Source of the DNA: an uncultured Oscillospiraceae bacterium
GTDB lineage: Bacteria; Bacillota_A; Clostridia; Oscillospirales; Oscillospiraceae
Reading direction: 5' to 3'
DNA length: 15,656 nt
Assembly (NCBI GenBank): GCA_944387745.1
Contig: CALXGD010000146.1
Span: forward strand, 1-15,656
This document shows positions 14,821-15,656 of this stretch, piece by piece (within the stretch, counting starts at the first letter, position 1; each line of letters opens with the position of its first letter). Under the pieces are notes generated by a model. The model was not told where the DNA came from, ran no database searches, and worked only from the letters and a program-made list of their open reading frames with translations. Both the position numbers and the translations under genes were made by a program.

Positions 14821-15531
14821 CTATTTCCTCCGCAGAGCCAGGTCCCTGGCCAGCTGAATTAAAAATTCTGGGCTGGAGAAACCAGATAGGGCCTCCGCCG
14901 CCTGGTCTGTCAATTTGCGCACCAGGTTTCTGCTCTCATCCAGACCCAACGCGGTGACAAAGGTACTTTTCTCATTGGCCTGGTCGGAGCCAATGGGTTT
15001 TCCCAGCTCCGCCGCCGTTCCGGTGACGTCCAAAATGTCGTCCTGGATTTGGAAGGCCCGGCCCAGGCACCGGGCGTAGGTGGACACCGCCCGCCGCTGC
15101 TCCTCGGAGCCCCCCGCCGCGATGCAGCCCAGCTCCGCTGCCGCACAGATGAGGGCCCCAGTCTTTAAGCTCTGGAGGGTCTCCAATTCTCCCAGGGTAA
15201 GAGCTCTCCCCTCCCCAGCCATATCCAGGGCCTGTCCCCCGACCATACCGTCTGGTCCGGCCCCCCGCGCCAGGCATGAGACCGCCTCCGCCACCCGCTC
15301 CGCCGGCAGCCGAGCCTCAGACAGCGTCTGAAATGCGGCGGTGAGAAGGCCGTCTCCAGCCAGAATGGCAGTGGCCTCTCCAAAGACCTTGTGGTTGGTG
15401 GGCCGCCCCCGGCGCAGATCGTCGTTGTCCATAGCGGGCAGATCGTCGTGGATCAGGGAATAGGTGTGGACCATCTCCACCCCACAGGCAAAGTCCAGGG
15501 CCTGCTCCGGGGATCCCCCCCCCTTCTCCAA
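14821..15531 (-). CDS. ispA: Polyprenyl (farnesyl/geranylgeranyl) diphosphate synthase, N-terminus disrupted
   Basis: The readable part, from a TTG at 15531, is 236 residues; family members have about 290-300. It condenses isopentenyl diphosphate with allylic diphosphates. The first aspartate-rich motif DDLPAMDNDD is at 29-38, followed by RRGRPTNHKVFGEA, and the second motif DDILD is at 164-168 with KPIGSDQANEKSTFV after it. The FARM spacing (DDxxxxD) is the IspA/FPPS bacterial type. The TTG start has no good ribosome site and the usual first 60 residues are missing. Upstream in the same frame the expected N-terminal region is recognisable but broken by a TAG (see next entry). The gene is therefore either a pseudogene or damaged by sequence error. 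It heads the visible operon, as in most Bacillota, usually after xseB (outside the window). Confidence 0.9.
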   Translation of the reverse strand: MEKGGGSPEQALDFACGVEMVHTYSLIHDDLPAMDNDDLRRGRPTNHKVFGEATAILAGDGLLTAAFQTLSEARLPAERVAEAVSCLARGAGPDGMVGGQALDMAGEGRALTLGELETLQSLKTGALICAAAELGCIAAGGSEEQRRAVSTYARCLGRAFQIQDDILDVTGTAAELGKPIGSDQANEKSTFVTALGLDESRNLVRKLTDQAAEALSGFSSPEFLIQLARDLALRRK

Positions 15532-15656
15532 GCACGGCAGAGCGTGGACCGGGCAGAGCGTCTATGCTCCGGCGGGCGGCGAATCATCCATGACAACAAC
15601 CAGATCCGCATACCGGCCGCTGTCCTGAAAGCGGGTCCGAAGGGCGTCCTCCACCA
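15532..15656 (-). pseudogene. ispA: Corrupted N-terminal coding segment of ispA
   Basis: Read in the ispA frame, this stretch gives VEDALRTRFQDSGRYADLV, then VMDDSPPAGA, a TAG stop (15562-15564), then TLCPVHALPCLEKGGG joining SPEQALDFAC. The family has AM.YSLLAGGKRLRPVL.L..C...GG at exactly this place, with the same spacing and no gap. The Lys and Arg of GGKRxRP that bind isopentenyl diphosphate are replaced by the stop, Thr and Cys. Changes cluster in about 25 codons while both flanks look normal. Alignment to the family is from memory, not a computed alignment. Confidence 0.6.

Overview
The window looks like a GC-rich member of the Bacillota, most likely a gut-type Clostridia (Oscillospiraceae-like). 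I infer this from three things: the ispA-dxs-tlyA-argR-recN gene order typical of Firmicutes, an AT-rich sigma-A promoter in an otherwise GC-rich sequence, and frequent TTG/GTG starts behind strong GGAGG-type ribosome sites. Every gene I accept is on the minus strand, so the genes run from the right edge to the left edge. I see no tRNA, rRNA, CRISPR array, transposase or phage gene. No gene-free stretch reaches 300 bases.

Right half (15656 down to 8509): a conserved housekeeping operon. It holds polyprenyl diphosphate synthase (ispA), a small YuiD-type divergent PAP2 membrane protein, dxs, tlyA, nadK, argR and recN. It joins isoprenoid precursor synthesis (Dxs supplies DXP; IspA condenses C5 units) with rRNA methylation, NADP supply, arginine regulation and recombination repair. 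Most junctions overlap by a few bases or are very short. The exception is a 123-base gap after ispA that holds three small inverted repeats.

The junction (8357-8508) holds a possible weak terminator for recN, followed by a good sigma-A promoter with a perfect TATAAT and a 17-base spacer. This promoter should start the second operon.

Left half (8356 down to 1): an Mrp/Mbh-type cation/proton antiporter operon in the order E, F, G, MbhD-like, MbhE+MrpB fusion, C, then four consecutive NuoL/M/N (MrpD-like) proton-channel subunits, the last cut by the window edge. There is no full-length MrpA. The E-F-G-D-E-B-C-H order matches the sodium-translocating half of archaeal Mbh/Mbs complexes. An oxidoreductase module (hydrogenase or similar) could therefore lie beyond the left edge, but none is visible here.

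Both window ends look abnormal. At the left edge, bases 1-67 repeat bases 661-727 at 97% identity, 660 bases apart and in frame, so the last antiporter gene runs back into its own 5' part. At the right edge, the start of ispA keeps its alignment frame but carries a TAG and several non-conservative changes across the substrate-binding AGGKR..RP motif. Either may be real (tandem duplication, pseudogene) or a contig-end error; the sequence alone cannot decide.
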